This document shows, one piece after another, positions 49,982-61,740 of a stretch of DNA of 64,000 bases. Position numbers and translations under genes: made by a program. How positions within the stretch are numbered: position 1 is the stretch's first letter; each line of letters starts with the position of its first letter. The notes below the pieces were generated by a model, which made no database searches, was not told the DNA's origin, and worked only from the letters and a program-made list of their open reading frames with translations. Source of the DNA: Corallium rubrum (taxonomy: Eukaryota > Cnidaria > Anthozoa > Scleralcyonacea > Coralliidae); contig CAXIUP010000186.1 in assembly GCA_964035015.1 (NCBI GenBank), positions 310,001-374,000 of the forward strand. The letters are read 5' to 3'.

Positions 49982-50500
49982 ATGACTTATCAAATTAAAG
50001 TCGAATATGCTGAGAAGTGGATAAGTGTTTTGATAAACGTGTCGGATGTACAACACGAAAGTTATAGTTTTTGTAACTTGGTTGCTGATATAGTCAGACG
50101 CTGCCCTTCATTATCTTATTTAACAACCACTACAATGCGTTTGCGATATATGGATGACGAAGGAAATTATGTAAATATCGACTACGGAGACGAGAGTGGG
50201 TATAAAGACATGTGCACTAACGCGGTTTCAGTTCAAGATAGGGAGTACAAACGAATTAAACTGAAAGCATCCGAACTTAATTCGCCGTATCTCAACGAAG
50301 CAGCTACAAGAACACGGCGAAACTCCAATCGTTTACATGTAGATACAGGCGACATTGCCGAGATGTATACTGATATTACGCATACGGCTAACCGAGATGG
50401 AATTCGTAAACAGCTTGACATGGTAAGTCACAGTAACGAAGTTCTTTCTTGTTGCGCTACAACAGCAAAGCGACCCTTTTCAAAGATCTTCGAATATTAA
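49982..50500 (+). CDS. PB1-like domain protein, left copy (partial)
   Basis: Begins MTYQIKVEYAEKWISVLI. The segment MRLRYMDDEGNYVNIDYGDE resembles the OPCA-type acidic motif of a PB1 domain, which mediates protein-protein contacts. A basic tail follows. The frame continues with changes through the spacer (50449-50973), where a Ser/Arg/Lys-rich stretch (HSRRRKDKKKQRKHRS) is found in the third frame. It may be an exon of a host gene or an element-encoded protein; no introns were resolved. Confidence 0.45.
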   Translation: MTYQIKVEYAEKWISVLINVSDVQHESYSFCNLVADIVRRCPSLSYLTTTTMRLRYMDDEGNYVNIDYGDESGYKDMCTNAVSVQDREYKRIKLKASELNSPYLNEAATRTRRNSNRLHVDTGDIAEMYTDITHTANRDGIRKQLDMVSHSNEVLSCCATTAKRPFSKIFEY

Positions 50501-50956
50501 GATCTGCTTTTAATTCGAAAGTTCCCGATAGAAGAGCCAATGAAAAAGGGTTTATAAAAAGCACTCTTGACAATGAATATGCGAAGATAAGACAAACTTC
50601 GGGGAAATTTGTGCTTGATGACGAGCCCGACCTAAGCAACGACAACGTTAGCCCTGTAAACCATGGAAAGAGCGAAAGAAAACGGAAAAGTTTTGATGAT
50701 TCTGATGCAAGTTCCCACTCAGTGACGAGTTGTCTTCGTCAAGCTCTTTCTCACTATCGTCTGATGAAAACTACAAGAGGAAAAAAAGTAAACTCTCTCA
50801 TGGGATACAAAGACGAAGTCGTCATAGCCGTAGGCGCAAGGACAAAAAGAAACAACGCAAACATAGATCGAAAACAAATTTTGAATCACGCTCATTTGAA
50901 CACTTTACCAATCAAGAACCGGTGTGCACTGAAGTCTTTGGTCCCCCTGACGCTGT

Positions 50957-51409
50957 TCATGTTACGTCAGTAGTATCAGACTTAAGCCCTGTGAAATCTA
51001 CCAACTTTATACGAATTCCACACATCTCGGCAATGTCGCCTGTATCTACATGTAAACGGTTGGAGTTTCGCCGTGTTCTTGTAGCTGCTTCGTTGAAATA
51101 CGGCGAATTAAGTTCGGATGCTTTCAGTTTAATTCGTTTGTACTCCCTATCTTGAACTGAAACCGCGTTAGTCCACATGTCTTTATACCCACTCTCGTCT
51201 CCGTAGTCGATATTTACATAATTTCCTTCGTCATCCATATATCACAAATGCATTGTAGTGGTTGTTAAATAAGATGATGAAGGGCAGCGTCTGACTATAT
51301 CAGCAACCAACTTACAAAAACTGTAACTTTCGTTTTGTACATCCGACACGTTTATCAAAACACTTATCCACTTCTCCTCAGCATATTCGACTTTAATTTG
51401 ATAAGTCAT
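50957..51409 (-). pseudogene. PB1-like domain protein, inverted right copy
   Basis: Near-identical inverse of the left copy. From ATG 51409 the frame is interrupted by an in-frame stop near 51241 (an altered codon before MDDEGNYVNIDYGDES), so this copy is damaged. Confidence 0.6.
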
Positions 51410-51834
51410 GATTGTTCAGTCAACCGCGATGCTGCATGCAGCTTACCACCTTTCTGTAACCGCTACAGAATTACAGAAAGCGTTTGTGTGTTTGGCAGTT
51501 AATCATGCGGTATTAATGAAATACACAACAAGTTACAGAAGCGGAAGTGGGAAGGGTCATGTATTTTGACTGTAATAGTTTTTCCTGCCTGTTAAGGTTG
51601 GTTACTCTATAATATTCATCTCGAGTGGCCAGCATTTGGTTGGTTTTTCCTTATGTTTTGTGATAGATTTCTTTGTCTTTTTTTTCGTGAGATGTTATCA
51701 GGAATCCAATTGCTGTCATGTTCAGGTTTTCTCTTTAGTATCATAGGCTTGGGGCCTGTAGGTTGTGCAGTTGTGGATTTGTTACCAGATTTTCGTCTTG
51801 CAATTGATGTTGGTAGGACGTGAATTCTTTTTTT

Positions 51835-54349
51835 TTACCTGTGCAACACAGGTAACAGTTTTCCATTGAGGTCCTTTCCAAAGTCAGCATAAGCACTAGC
51901 TAGACTGTTTGTCGATGAATGACCTCGTGACTTTAAGATTATCTTTTTATACTGCTGAAGGTATTTCATGTAGCACATTTGAAAACTAGCATCACCATTT
52001 TTTAATCTTATCTCTATGTCATCTGAAACTTGTTTATGTAGTTTAATAATTTCATTGCAGTTATGGGTTTTCTTTTCTTCTCCAATGTCAATTAGCTCTT
52101 CAGAGTTATCATCAGTCATCCTGTCACATATGTCTTGTATTTGGGCTGACTTATGTTGGAGTTTCTCAGCAGACATAGCCATGTATGAAGGTGTGGGAAT
52201 AGTCGATGAGTATGCTAACTTTTTTTCCAGTTCTTTTTGATGAATATTCACAAATTTTTCACTATGAAGGTCTGGATGCTCACCAATAGCTAGTACTGCA
52301 AGGTTGTACTTTTCATTGTGATTTTGTGGAACAAAATTTGGGTTGGATACACCATACCTTAACACAACAGCAGCCTGATGTGGACAAGCTCTCCCATTTT
52401 CCCCTGCAGGACATGTGCATACTCCAGTGGAGCAGTCAACTGTATATATGATTTCTGGTTGCTTTCTGCTAGGGACATGGTATAAAAATTGATTGTTGTC
52501 ATCTTGAATCGTAGCATCTAGATTTACTGTGCAGGCTGTTTTTGCAAAAGAACGTGGAAGAATGTGTAGATTTTGAGGTTTTCCAAAAGCAAGTGCCAAT
52601 AGTTTTCTTTGAAAATATTTTTCTAAGTCTTCAGTAATGAACTTGAACAACTCAAGTAGGTTATATGCTCGTATCCTGTGAAGAATAGTGCACTTAAACA
52701 CAAAAATAAGTGATTCTGTGTAGTTGTCAGTGTTGTTTCCTCTTGTTTGCAAATCTCTCCGGTGGCAAAGGGCCCATTCATTTTTTCTATCATAATAAAC
52801 TTTAACATGATCAACGAATACACGGTATCTAGCAGCAACTTTATCCTTTGTTAATTGAACATATGTGTCTTCAAATTTTTCTTCACTTTCTGCAAAGACC
52901 ATGACTTGTATGAATGACAGATGTTTTCTGTCATCTTTCTTTATTTCATGCTTGCTGTCCCATAACCATCTCCACATGGCTTGTAGGAAATGAAAGATAC
53001 AAAGCAACTGTTTACCATCACTCCATTGTTCTTGTAAAGCTCCTTTTTCTGCTGCATCATCCGTCATGAACAATTTTGGACCAACGTCTGGTCCATTTCC
53101 ACCAAATGCATGTTCTGGTAGGATTAACTTCAATTGTGCAATACTGTTGCTAACAGTATTCATTGATCCATCAGAAGAAATCTATATTGCTAATGGAAGT
53201 GAACCACTTGGATGATGGGTACAGAGAAAAAATACACGGTTATTGTATCTGTCTAAGCTTTGTGGTGCATCAAGAAATGCCATTTCTGATGCTTGTACTA
53301 TATTGTGGACCCTTGCCATAAGTGGTGTTACAATTGATAAAATTAAAGGTCTTTTTTCATTCTCATATTTCTGCATCTTCTCGTTGTATTCCAAGATTAG
53401 TTTTTGAAGTTTCTCAAGCATTTCACTTCCATTTCCAGGTCCCTTTACTTTTGTTCTCCAGTTACAAAACAAGTGTCTTACATCTGTAAGTGATGGACAG
53501 ACAGTAACGCCTGTCAGCAACTTTTGGTGCAGTTATTGGATCTTGTAGTAAGGATGCTTCATGATGCTGAATTGCTTCGCTTGGGGACAACCCACTGTCA
53601 AAATATCCTTCAAAAGTGTGTTTTGTAGCTGGCATGATTTCATGAAAGGGTTGCAAATGATAACATTTTGTACTGTGGTTATGGTTTCACCAGAGCTGAA
53701 CTTCACACATCTCATTGCAGGGTCGTTTTTTAAATATTTTTATATACATTTTGCTGGGACAACTGGTCTTCTTATCTTGGAGAGCTGAAAGTAGGTGAAG
53801 TTCTTTCTGGTTATTCTTATTTCCAATTTTTTGGTTTCTTTTTTTCTGAACTGATTGTTTAAGTTTTTCTTGCTTTTTGGTCAGATTCTTCCTTTGACAT
53901 TGACAGATATAGCAACGTGCAAATGACACTGGTTTGCCTTTCCTTTTTGGTCCTCGATTTACATTGTATCTTATGTTAGATGACTCTGAACAGACTTCTT
54001 TCCATTCCAACATATCATCTTTAGTTGCAACATTGGCTATGGTAAATGACACAAAAAAGGCATTTTTAGGTGAACCAATGAAAGTTTCTGTTTCTATGAG
54101 GTTGTATTCATAGGAAGATGGAAGGATATCAGTTACCATGGTAGGGAAAATGTATGATATTGAAAGGGAATTGTTCACCTCACTGTGTTTGTCAGAACTT
54201 TCCAGTCTGAGCTTGGTGTATGTGTGGTCATGGATGATATTGGTATTTATATTGCAACATGTGGTTGTTTGCGGTTGTGAACATTTTTCAATATTACTAT
54301 GATCACAATTATTACTTTCTGTCTGCATCTCTTGTGCTTTTTTGCTCAA
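51835..54349 (-). pseudogene. MULE-type transposase with SWIM zinc finger, decayed
   Basis: From ATG 54349. The N-terminal part (53687-54349) ends in a Cys-containing PSKMYIKIFKKRPCNEMC segment like the WRKY/FLYWCH-type zinc domain of MULEs. A broken middle follows (frameshifts near 53690 and 53520). The core (51835-53163, continuing upstream across an in-frame TAG at 53182-53184) has FMTDDAAEKGALQEQW with DxK, LLCIFHFLQAMWRWLW and a SWIM finger (VCTCPAGENGRACPHQAAVV). The order fits Mutator-like or related transposases, or a domesticated gene. No terminal inverted repeats were identified. Confidence 0.7.
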
Positions 54350-54904
54350 TTTCCTGCTTTTAAGATCAGTTTTATCTCCATGAAACTGTGTTGTTGATTT
54401 GTTGTCACACTCAGATGGTCTTCTTTCTTGCCTTATTTGACCTGGATTTTCTGGTTGGCTCTTCGATCTTTCTTGTCAGAATGTTTAAAACTATGCATAA
54501 CGTTTTAGTTTTTTTCTTTTTCCGAATTGTCTATGCACGTGTTTTGAACTCTCAAACTTATATTTTCCATGTTTCCAGAAACTGTATGGAGCCACCTTAA
54601 GCAGATAAGTTATATTTCTTTGGCTTTTTGATTTCCCTTTCCTCGTAAGAAGGCTCGAACTTAGCCCATCGCCAAGATGGGGAACTCTCTTTTTTTCCCT
54701 TTAAAAGAAACATATAAATAAAATTACCTTTGTAAACGTTATAGATATGGTTATCTTATTAAAGAAGTATACGTTTAGTTACTACAGTCTTTGCCACGTT
54801 GTCTGCAAAAGGCCCTTCGTTAGCACCAATTGGTTTTGGGTCTGCTCTTCACCTGTCGTAAGTGTTGGTATTTCAGAACATGTTGCTTTAGCGTTAGCGA
54901 CCAC
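54350..54904. other. Interval without recognised gene
   Basis: No supported coding region. It may hold upstream sequence of the SWIM-type gene. Confidence 0.35.
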
Positions 54905-55183
54905 TCAATTTATGGTGTGAATTGGGGCAAGTACCGCATCCTCATCTACATCGATTTCCATTGATGTCTGCGTGCCTTTATCTAACTGGTGCACCTTTTG
55001 TTTCTTCAACGATTGTATTCTGTTTCGCAGAACATCAAGCTCACTATCTTTCACCTGCAGTTCTTCTTTGTATCTGTCTTTGATGTTTGTTATTTCTTTG
55101 AAGTGTGTGTCTTGCATCTGGCTGAGTCTGGATAAAAACGCGTCTTTCAGCTGCTTAATCTCGTTCGCTGCATGCAACAACAA
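54905..55183 (-). CDS. Coiled-coil protein exon
   Basis: 92 codons. Strong heptad pattern (EIKQLKDAFLSRLSQMQDTH ... SELDVLRNRIQSLKKQK), then DKGTQTSMEIDVDEDA. It is divergent from the gene at 55388. Could be the C-terminal exon of a short gene. Unknown function. Confidence 0.45.
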   Translation of the reverse strand: MLLHAANEIKQLKDAFLSRLSQMQDTHFKEITNIKDRYKEELQVKDSELDVLRNRIQSLKKQKVHQLDKGTQTSMEIDVDEDAVLAPIHTIN

Positions 55184-55387
55184 TCCCTCGTTTTCGGAGG
55201 AATCTGAACTGGAGCTATTATCGTCCTAGTCTGCGTGCAGTCCTAGTCTGCGTGCAGACGTCCTAGTCTAATCTCTCAACCCGCCCCCCCCCGGAAGCGG
55301 GAGAGAGGGAGTGCGATTGATCAACATTAATGCCGCACAGTGACGTAACACATTCTTTGCATAATTAACGTGATTGGTCTCGACAAA

Positions 55388-55761
55388 ATGGCGGATAGTA
55401 AGGAGCGTGTCATACATTATTCATGTAGCTTGTGTTTGTTGGAATTGTCCGATGCCAAAGACCGATATATCGTTAATGGAAGAAGTTAATTTAACATCCT
55501 TGATGCTATAAAGGGTTTACCATGGGATGTAACCGTTGCCGATAACGCATATGTATGCCGAAGGTGTCTCGCGCGTTTGAAGAAGATAAATTTAGAACTG
55601 GCGCATAACAAATGTGTTTTAGAGTTACGTGACGCCCAAGTAAAATCGGCATTACACCCACTACATTCAAGCACACCAATCAAGCGTCCTGCTCCTGTCA
55701 CTCCGACGCCATCTCTGATTCAAACAGCTATCAAACAACTATCAATAAGACTGAGGTTACG
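55388..55761 (+). CDS. First exon of a split gene (Cys-rich N-terminal domain)
   Basis: MADSKERVIHYSCSLCLLEL provides a first Cys pair and YVCRRCLARLKKI a second, suggesting a small zinc-binding module. A Pro-rich linker follows and the exon ends at a consensus splice donor (GTAAGT at 55762). One in-frame TAA at about 55486-55488 interrupts it. Together with the exons at 56628-57013 and 62618-63499 this looks like a member of a metazoan family of large transposon-related or domesticated proteins (DUF6589-like). The stop suggests a pseudogene. Confidence 0.55.
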
Positions 55762-56627
55762 GTAAGTTTATTGATTTACATACCTTGTAAAATATGTTGT
55801 AATGAAAAGTATTTTTGTTTTATAGACAATAGTAGCTCTTTAACTCCTGAATATACGTACCGGTGCCAGTGGTATCTCAGTAGTGAGTTATTTTTTATTA
55901 TTAAAATTAGCCAGATATTCATAAATTCGCTTACCGTGGGTCATGATCACTGATCTAGTTACATGTATATCATGACGTGTATCAGTACAGTGTAAGATGT
56001 TATGATGTTGGTATTATAATTGGGAAATTAGTTATCAGTGTGTTATCAACTATTTTCAACAACAGATATTTTCATTAGATGTAAACAAAACTTTTAATAT
56101 AAAAATATAATAAAAAACTCACAAATAGTGAAAGAGTTTGTTACAAGTTGACTAAGTAATAACAACACGCAAATATTTAAATAACATGCATTTCACACAC
56201 TTGGATTTATTTTTAAACAACAAGACATGAATAACATAACTCGAACAGTCAGCTGAGTTGACTATTACCCATACTGTGGACAACAAGGGTGTCAGAGCTA
56301 TCTATTTGTCCTGGCACTGTTTTGCATTTGTGATTTGATGCTTTTGCTAAATGTCTATCACCACCAGGCAGTGGGTGATTTAGCTAATCAGAATGCAGGA
56401 TTTATAATACTGTAGTTCATTAGTTGGTATATACCAATATCAATATTATTACAAAGATTTGAGTCTTAGTACTGTGAATCGAAGCAATATTGACTTATCA
56501 CTCACTATACAGTATAGCTTTTTGGCCAGTAAAGCTACAGTACTGTATGATGCCAAGTCTGTGTGAAGGCAAAGAAGTAGAAGTAAGTTAGTCAAGGTGA
56601 TATAAAATCACTATAGAAAACCACCAG
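55762..56627 (+). other. Intron-like interval
   Basis: AT-rich, no coding signal. Bounded by GTAAGT at 55762 and a possible acceptor CCACCAG at 56627. Confidence 0.4.
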
Positions 56628-57013
56628 TGTGCTTGTTTCCTACAATGAATCTGAGTGCTGCTTACAAATGTAAAGCCGTAAAAGTAGAACTCATAAAGCT
56701 TGTTTTGAAAGATCTGATGAAAGAAGTTATTGGACTCTGTTTAAAAAATGACCTGTCAAAATGCAGGAATGCTGCAGCTGAAACAATTAATCTGAAAATA
56801 GAAGATGTATGTTCAGAATGGTTAATTAGAGCTCCAATTTTTTATGCATTCTTGACAACTGCAGCCGTGCCATCAAATCGAAGAGATTCTGGAACATCAA
56901 TATGTCTATCAAGCATTGCTGTTGCTGGATCAGTTCTTCTAAGAAAAAGATGCAAAGAAATGAATGTTGTACAACACCTCATCAGCATGATAATTAAGTT
57001 TAGTTCTTACCAG
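56628..57013 (+). CDS. Internal exon of the split gene
   Basis: Encodes VELIKLVLKDLMKEVIGLCL, VCSEWLIRAPIFYAFLTTAA and IAVAGSVLLRKRCKEMNVVQ. The last matches from memory the 'AGSVLLKxR...MxxxQ' block of metazoan DUF6589-like proteins. It ends CAG followed by GTAAGA (donor at 57014). Open throughout. Confidence 0.55.
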
Positions 57014-57149
57014 GTAAGATGTACATTAATACTGAACATTGTTTAACATATGTGTACAGTAATTTTACACGATAAGTACATTCATATTCACCCAGCCCTG
57101 TATATTATCAAATGTGAACAGTGTTGTGCTCCATGGTAGATACACTGTC

Positions 57150-57275
57150 GATTGATGGATGGATGGATGGATGGATGGATGGATGGATGGATGGATGGAT
57201 GGATGGATGGATGGATGGATGGATGGATGGATGGATGGGTGGATGGATGGGTGGGTGGATGGGTGAATGAATGAA
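57150..57275. repeat. (GGAT)n microsatellite
   Basis: About 25 GGAT units with GGGT and GAAT variants near the right end. On the minus strand it reads as (His-Pro-Ser-Ile)n, an artefact. Confidence 0.95.
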
Positions 57276-57587
57276 TGAATGGACGGATGGACAGTTGGAT
57301 GGATGCACTAGATACTGTAGAGATAGATACACTAGATACTGTAGGTCTATTAAATTCACCTAGCTTGATTATGATATAAAACTGATTGTTACGGCTTACA
57401 TAATTCGAAATTTCTAATATTACAGCATAAATGACTAATAATGTTTTAAAGAATGTATGTGACTGGTTCAAGTAAAAATGGAATATTGGGCACAGCACTT
57501 GAAAACAAGTTGGGTTTTTTACTTTTTTACCTAGACAAATTGCATGATCAAAGTGATCAATTTCTCAAAAGTACCGGAAGTGCATAA

Positions 57588-57593
57588 CATTCC
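57588..57593. repeat. 6-bp target duplication (left) of the palindromic element
   Basis: CATTCC, repeated exactly at 61735-61740. Confidence 0.85.
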
Positions 57594-57950
57594 AGTAGTA
57601 TACAGAGTGGGGGTTCTGGCGCGGGTGGTGCGGGTGGTGCAAAACGTACCACCCATGACGTCACCATATTAGTCTTATATTAATTTATGCGTTAATTAGC
57701 AGCGTAATCTGCAGCGTAATCTGCAGCGTAATCTAAAAGCCATAAGAACGTTTTTAAGTGTCGATATATAAACGAAATATTATTTGGCTGCGGGACGGCT
57801 GAGTATCGACTTGAATTAATAGCAACATGAATATTATATTAGTTAGAACTTAAACGGCCAAACAGCTCTTTACCCATTTACTTGGAGATATGTGCCGAAT
57901 TGTCGCTTATTTGGCTTTAGTTTATAAAGTAAACGATGCCTTGAATGAAG

Positions 57951-58096
57951 AAACCGTTCGGCAAGCTGTTCGAAAGACATTGAATCATTTTCTTCAGAGG
58001 GGTTTGCCAGAATATAAACCGAGAAACCGTTCGGCAAGCTGTTCGAAAGACATTGAATCATTTTCTTCAGAGGGGTTTGCCAGAATATAAACTGTC
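57951..58096. repeat. 73-bp direct duplication within each arm
   Basis: AAACCGTTCGGCAAGCTGTT starts a unit at 57951 and again at 58024. The inverse duplication is at about 61247-61392 in the other arm. The duplication therefore predates the palindrome or was copied by arm conversion. Confidence 0.9.
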
Positions 58097-58355
58097 AAGG
58101 GTTAAACGGCTGACTCGGCTATTTTATTAACGTCGTCAAGCATCTTGTTAATGTTGCTACGGCTGATATTTGCGTATTTATGCTCAGTGCACGTGCAGGA
58201 GACAAAAGAGAAAACTCATTAAAGTTACTAATGACCAAAACATAACCGGATTTGCATATAAGTAGAATATTTAATTCATTTTAGGGGTGATCATGAGTTT
58301 TTTGGGAATAATAAGGGCCCTGAAGAGGTATTAATATATGGGCAAGTTTAGGCGA

Positions 58356-58967
58356 AAAAGTTAGTCTTAGGACTATAGTCTTAGTTTTAGGACTATATAG
58401 ACTTAGTTTTAGGACTATATAGACTTAGTTTTAGGACTATATAGACTTAGTCTTAGGACTATATAGTCTTAGTTTTAGGACTATATAGACTTAGTTTTAG
58501 GACTATATAGATTTAGTTTTAGGACTATATAGACTTAGTCTTAGGATTATATAGTCTTAGTCTTAGGACTATATAGTCTTAGTCTTAGGACTATAGTCTT
58601 AGTCTTAGGACTATAGTCTTAGTCTTAGGACTATAGTCTTAGTCTTAGGACTATAGGTCTTAGTCTTAGGACTATATAGTCTTAGTCTTAGGACTATAGT
58701 CTTAGTCTTAGGAATATATAGTCTTAGTCTTAGGACTATATAGTCTTAGTCTTAGTCTTAGTCTTAGGACTATATAGTCTTAGTCTTAGGACTATAGTCT
58801 TAGTCTTAGGACTATAGTCTTAGTCTTAGGACTATAGTCTTAGTCTTAGGACTACATAGGCTTAGTCTTAGGACTATATAGTCTTAGTTTTAGGACTGTA
58901 GTCTTAGTCTTAGGACTATAGTCTTAGTCTTAGGACTATATAGTCTTAGTCTTAGGACTATATAGTC

Positions 58968-59038
<71 letters not shown>

Positions 59039-60110
59039 ACTTTATTTATCCACGTAACACTTAGGAGTACAAGACTCGTTAAAACATGCACGTGCCATTA
59101 AATAAGTAAGGTTAGCCTAATATAATACAAAAGTTAAAATATGTGTATAAATAATATGTAAGTATATAATCAGTTATATATTAAAATGTTAAATGAATAT
59201 AAGAACTAAAATTTATGTCCTTGCAATCATGCAACATAAACATTAAGGTCAATGTTGTTTAAAATCTTCTTAAAATGCGCGACATTATATGCGTTGCGAG
59301 CTGTATCTGGGAGATTATTCCATAGGCGACTAATTATGCAGCTAAAAGAATTCTTGGACCATGAAGAGTTAAATATTGGTTGTTCGAGCTTTGTGCCGGA
59401 TCCGCGTAGATTGTATGGTACTACTCTGGTCTTAAAGAATTCTTGAATGTAAATAGGTCCTTGCTCTTTAATACACTTATAAAGTAACACCAACGAATGG
59501 AACCGTCTTCGGTGAGTTAAAGTCTTCATGTTAACATGTCGGAGAACCTGTTCATACGTGTTGCTCTTTGCTAAATTCAACAGTGTTCTAAGCATATAAT
59601 AGTTTGCTTCTTCAAGCTTGTTACTTTGCATTTTTCCAATACCAATTAGAACTGGGCTGCAGTATTCCAGATGTGGTAGGATATATGCTTTATACAGTCT
59701 TATCATTATTTCAGGACTGACCATTTTCTTAATTCTGCGTAGGGCTGAACACTTCGCATAAGCCTTTTTTAGTTGATCTTTCAAGTCTTAGTCTTAGGAC
59801 TATAGTCTTAGTCTTAGGACTATAGTCTTAGTCTTAGGACTATAGTCTTAGTCTTAGGACTATAGTCTTAGTCTTAGGAATATATAGTCTTAGTCTTAGG
59901 ACTATAGTCTTAGTCTTAGGACTATAGTCTTAGTCTTAGGACTATAGTCTTAGTCTTAGGAATATATAGTCTTAGTCTTAGGACTATATAGTCTTAGTCT
60001 TAGGACTATATAGTCTTAGTCTTAGGACTATATAGTCTTAGTCTTGGGACTATATAGGCTTAGTCTTAGGACTATATAGTCTTAGTTTTAGGACTATAGT
60101 CTTAGTCTTA
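58356..60110. repeat. TAGTCTTAGGACTATA satellite, left block
   Basis: Tandem, variably spaced units of AGTCTTAGTCTTAGGACTATA (21 bp) with a TATA extension, interrupted at 58970-59786 by a LINE fragment with an (ATC)n tail. The unit is itself partly palindromic (AGTCCTAAGACT type). Confidence 0.95.
58970..59786 (-). mobile_element. LINE 3' fragment with (GAT)n tail
   Basis: Minus-strand fragment inserted in the satellite. 59227-59784 encodes the C-terminal region of a reverse transcriptase (RLYKAYILPHLEYCSPVLIG, then NNLPDTARNAYNVAHFKK). A 3' UTR and an (ATC/GAT)n tail at 58970-59037 follow. AGTCTT words flank both sides. 5'-truncated, so inactive. Confidence 0.85.
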
Positions 60111-60163
60111 GGGGTGATTGGGGTACCCCGGGGGGGTGTGGGGGTTACCCCTGGGGTGATTAT

Positions 60164-60984
60164 AAGACTAAGACTATACAGTCCAAAGACTATATAGTCC
60201 TAAGACTAAGACTATAGTCCTAAAACTAAGACTATAGTCCTAAAACTAAGACTATATAGTCCTAAGACTAAGCCTATATAGTCCTAAGACTAAGACTATA
60301 GTCCTAAGACTAAGACTATATAGTCCTAAGACTAAGACTATATAGTCCTAAGACTAAGACTATATAGTCCTAAGACTAAGACTATATAGTCCTAAGACTA
60401 AGACTATATATTCCTAAGACTAAGACTATAGTCCTAAGACTAAGACTATATTCCTAAGACTAAGACTATAGTCCTAAGACTAAGACTATATAGTCCTAAG
60501 ACTAAGACTACATAGTCCTAAGACTAAGACTATATAGTCCTAAGACTATATAGTCCTAAGACTAAGACTATAGTCTTAAGACTAAGACTATAGTCCTAAA
60601 ACTAAGACTATATAGTCCTAAGACTAAGTCTATGTAGTCCTAAGACTAAGTCTATGTAGTCCTAAGACTAAGACTATAGTCCTAAGACTAAGACTATATA
60701 GTCCTAAGACTAAGACTATATAGTCCTAAGACTAAGACTATATATTCCTAAGACTAAGACTATAGTCCTAAGACTAAGACTATATATTCCTAAGACTAAG
60801 ACTATAGTCCTAAGACTAAGACTATAGTCCTAAGACTAAGACTATAGTCCTAAGACTAAGACTATAGTCCTAAGACTAAGACTATAGTCCTAAGACTAAG
60901 ACTATAGTCCTAAGACTAAGACTATAGTCCTAAGACTAAGACTATATAGTCCTAAAACTAAGACTATAGTCCTAAGACTAACTT
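60164..60984. repeat. TAGTCTTAGGACTATA satellite, right (inverted) block
   Basis: Reverse-complement units (AGTCCTAAGACTAAGACTATA) relative to the left block, without the LINE. Confidence 0.95.
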
Positions 60985-61740
60985 TTTCGCCTAAACTTGT
61001 CCATATATTAATACCTCTTCAGGCCCCTTATTATTCCCAAAAAACTCATGATCACCCCTAAAATGAATTAAATATTCTACTTATATGCAAATCCGGTTAT
61101 GTTTTGGTCATTAGTAACTTTAATGAGTTTTCTCTTTTGTCTCCTGCACGTGCACTGAGCATAAATACGCAAATATCAGCCGTAGCAACATTAACAAGAT
61201 GCTTGACGACGTTAATAAAATAGCCGAGTCAGCCGTTTAACCCTTGACAGTTTATATTCTGGCAAACCCCTCTGAAGAAAATGATTCAATGTCTTTCGAA
61301 CAGCTTGCCGAACGGTTTCTCGGTTTATATTCTGGCAAACCCCTCTGAAGAAAATGATTCAATGTCTTTCGAACAGCTTGCCGAACGGTTTCTTCATTCA
61401 AGGCATCGTTTACTTTATAAACTAAAGCCAAATAAGCGACAATTCGGCACATATCTCCAAGTAAATGGGTAAAGAGCTGTTTGGCCGTTTAAGTTCTAAC
61501 TAATATAATATTCATGTTGCTATTAATTCAAGTCGATACTCAGCCGTCCCGCAGCCAAATAATATTTCGTTTATATATCGACACTTAAAAACGTTCTTAT
61601 GGCTTTTAGATTACGCTGCAGATTACGCTGCTAATTAACGCATAAATTAATATGACTAATATGGTGACGTCATGGGTGGTGCGTTTTGCACCACCCGCAC
61701 CACCCGCGCCAGAACCCCCACTCTGTATACTACTCATTCC

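Larger units (their letters stand above)
49815..51576. repeat. Large inverted duplication (arms ~555 bp)
   Basis: Left arm 49815-50366, right arm 51022-51576, nearly identical. Spacer 50367-51021. The arms begin with ATTACAGTCAAAATACATGA and contain the first exon-like part of a PB1-like gene. No terminal duplication was recognised. Probably a partial gene inverted and copied next to itself, or the arms of a foldback element. Confidence 0.9.
57594..61734. mobile_element. 4.14-kb palindromic element with Polinton-like ends
   Basis: Starts AGTAGTATACAGAGTGGGGG and ends with the exact inverse, flanked by a perfect 6-bp duplication CATTCC. Unique arms 57594 to ~58355 and ~60985 to 61734 are nearly identical inverses. 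The interior is two inverted blocks of a TAGTCTTAGGACTATA satellite around a 50-bp G/C-rich centre (60111-60163). The left block has a LINE fragment inserted. There are no coding genes; the 66-codon frame in each arm comes from a 73-bp tandem duplication. The first nine bases equal those of Polinton-1, and the 6-bp duplication matches Polinton integration. It lies within an intron of the 55388-63499 gene. Confidence 0.85.

Noticed and set aside
57108..57498. Histidine/proline/serine repeat protein
   Set aside because: Artefact of the GGAT microsatellite.
57890..58090. 66-codon ORF present in both arms of the palindromic element
   Set aside because: Produced by a 73-bp duplication; the second half repeats the first in another frame, with no conserved signal.
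58356..60984. Telomere-like or centromeric array
   Set aside because: The unit does not match known telomere repeats and lies inside an element with defined ends and target duplication.
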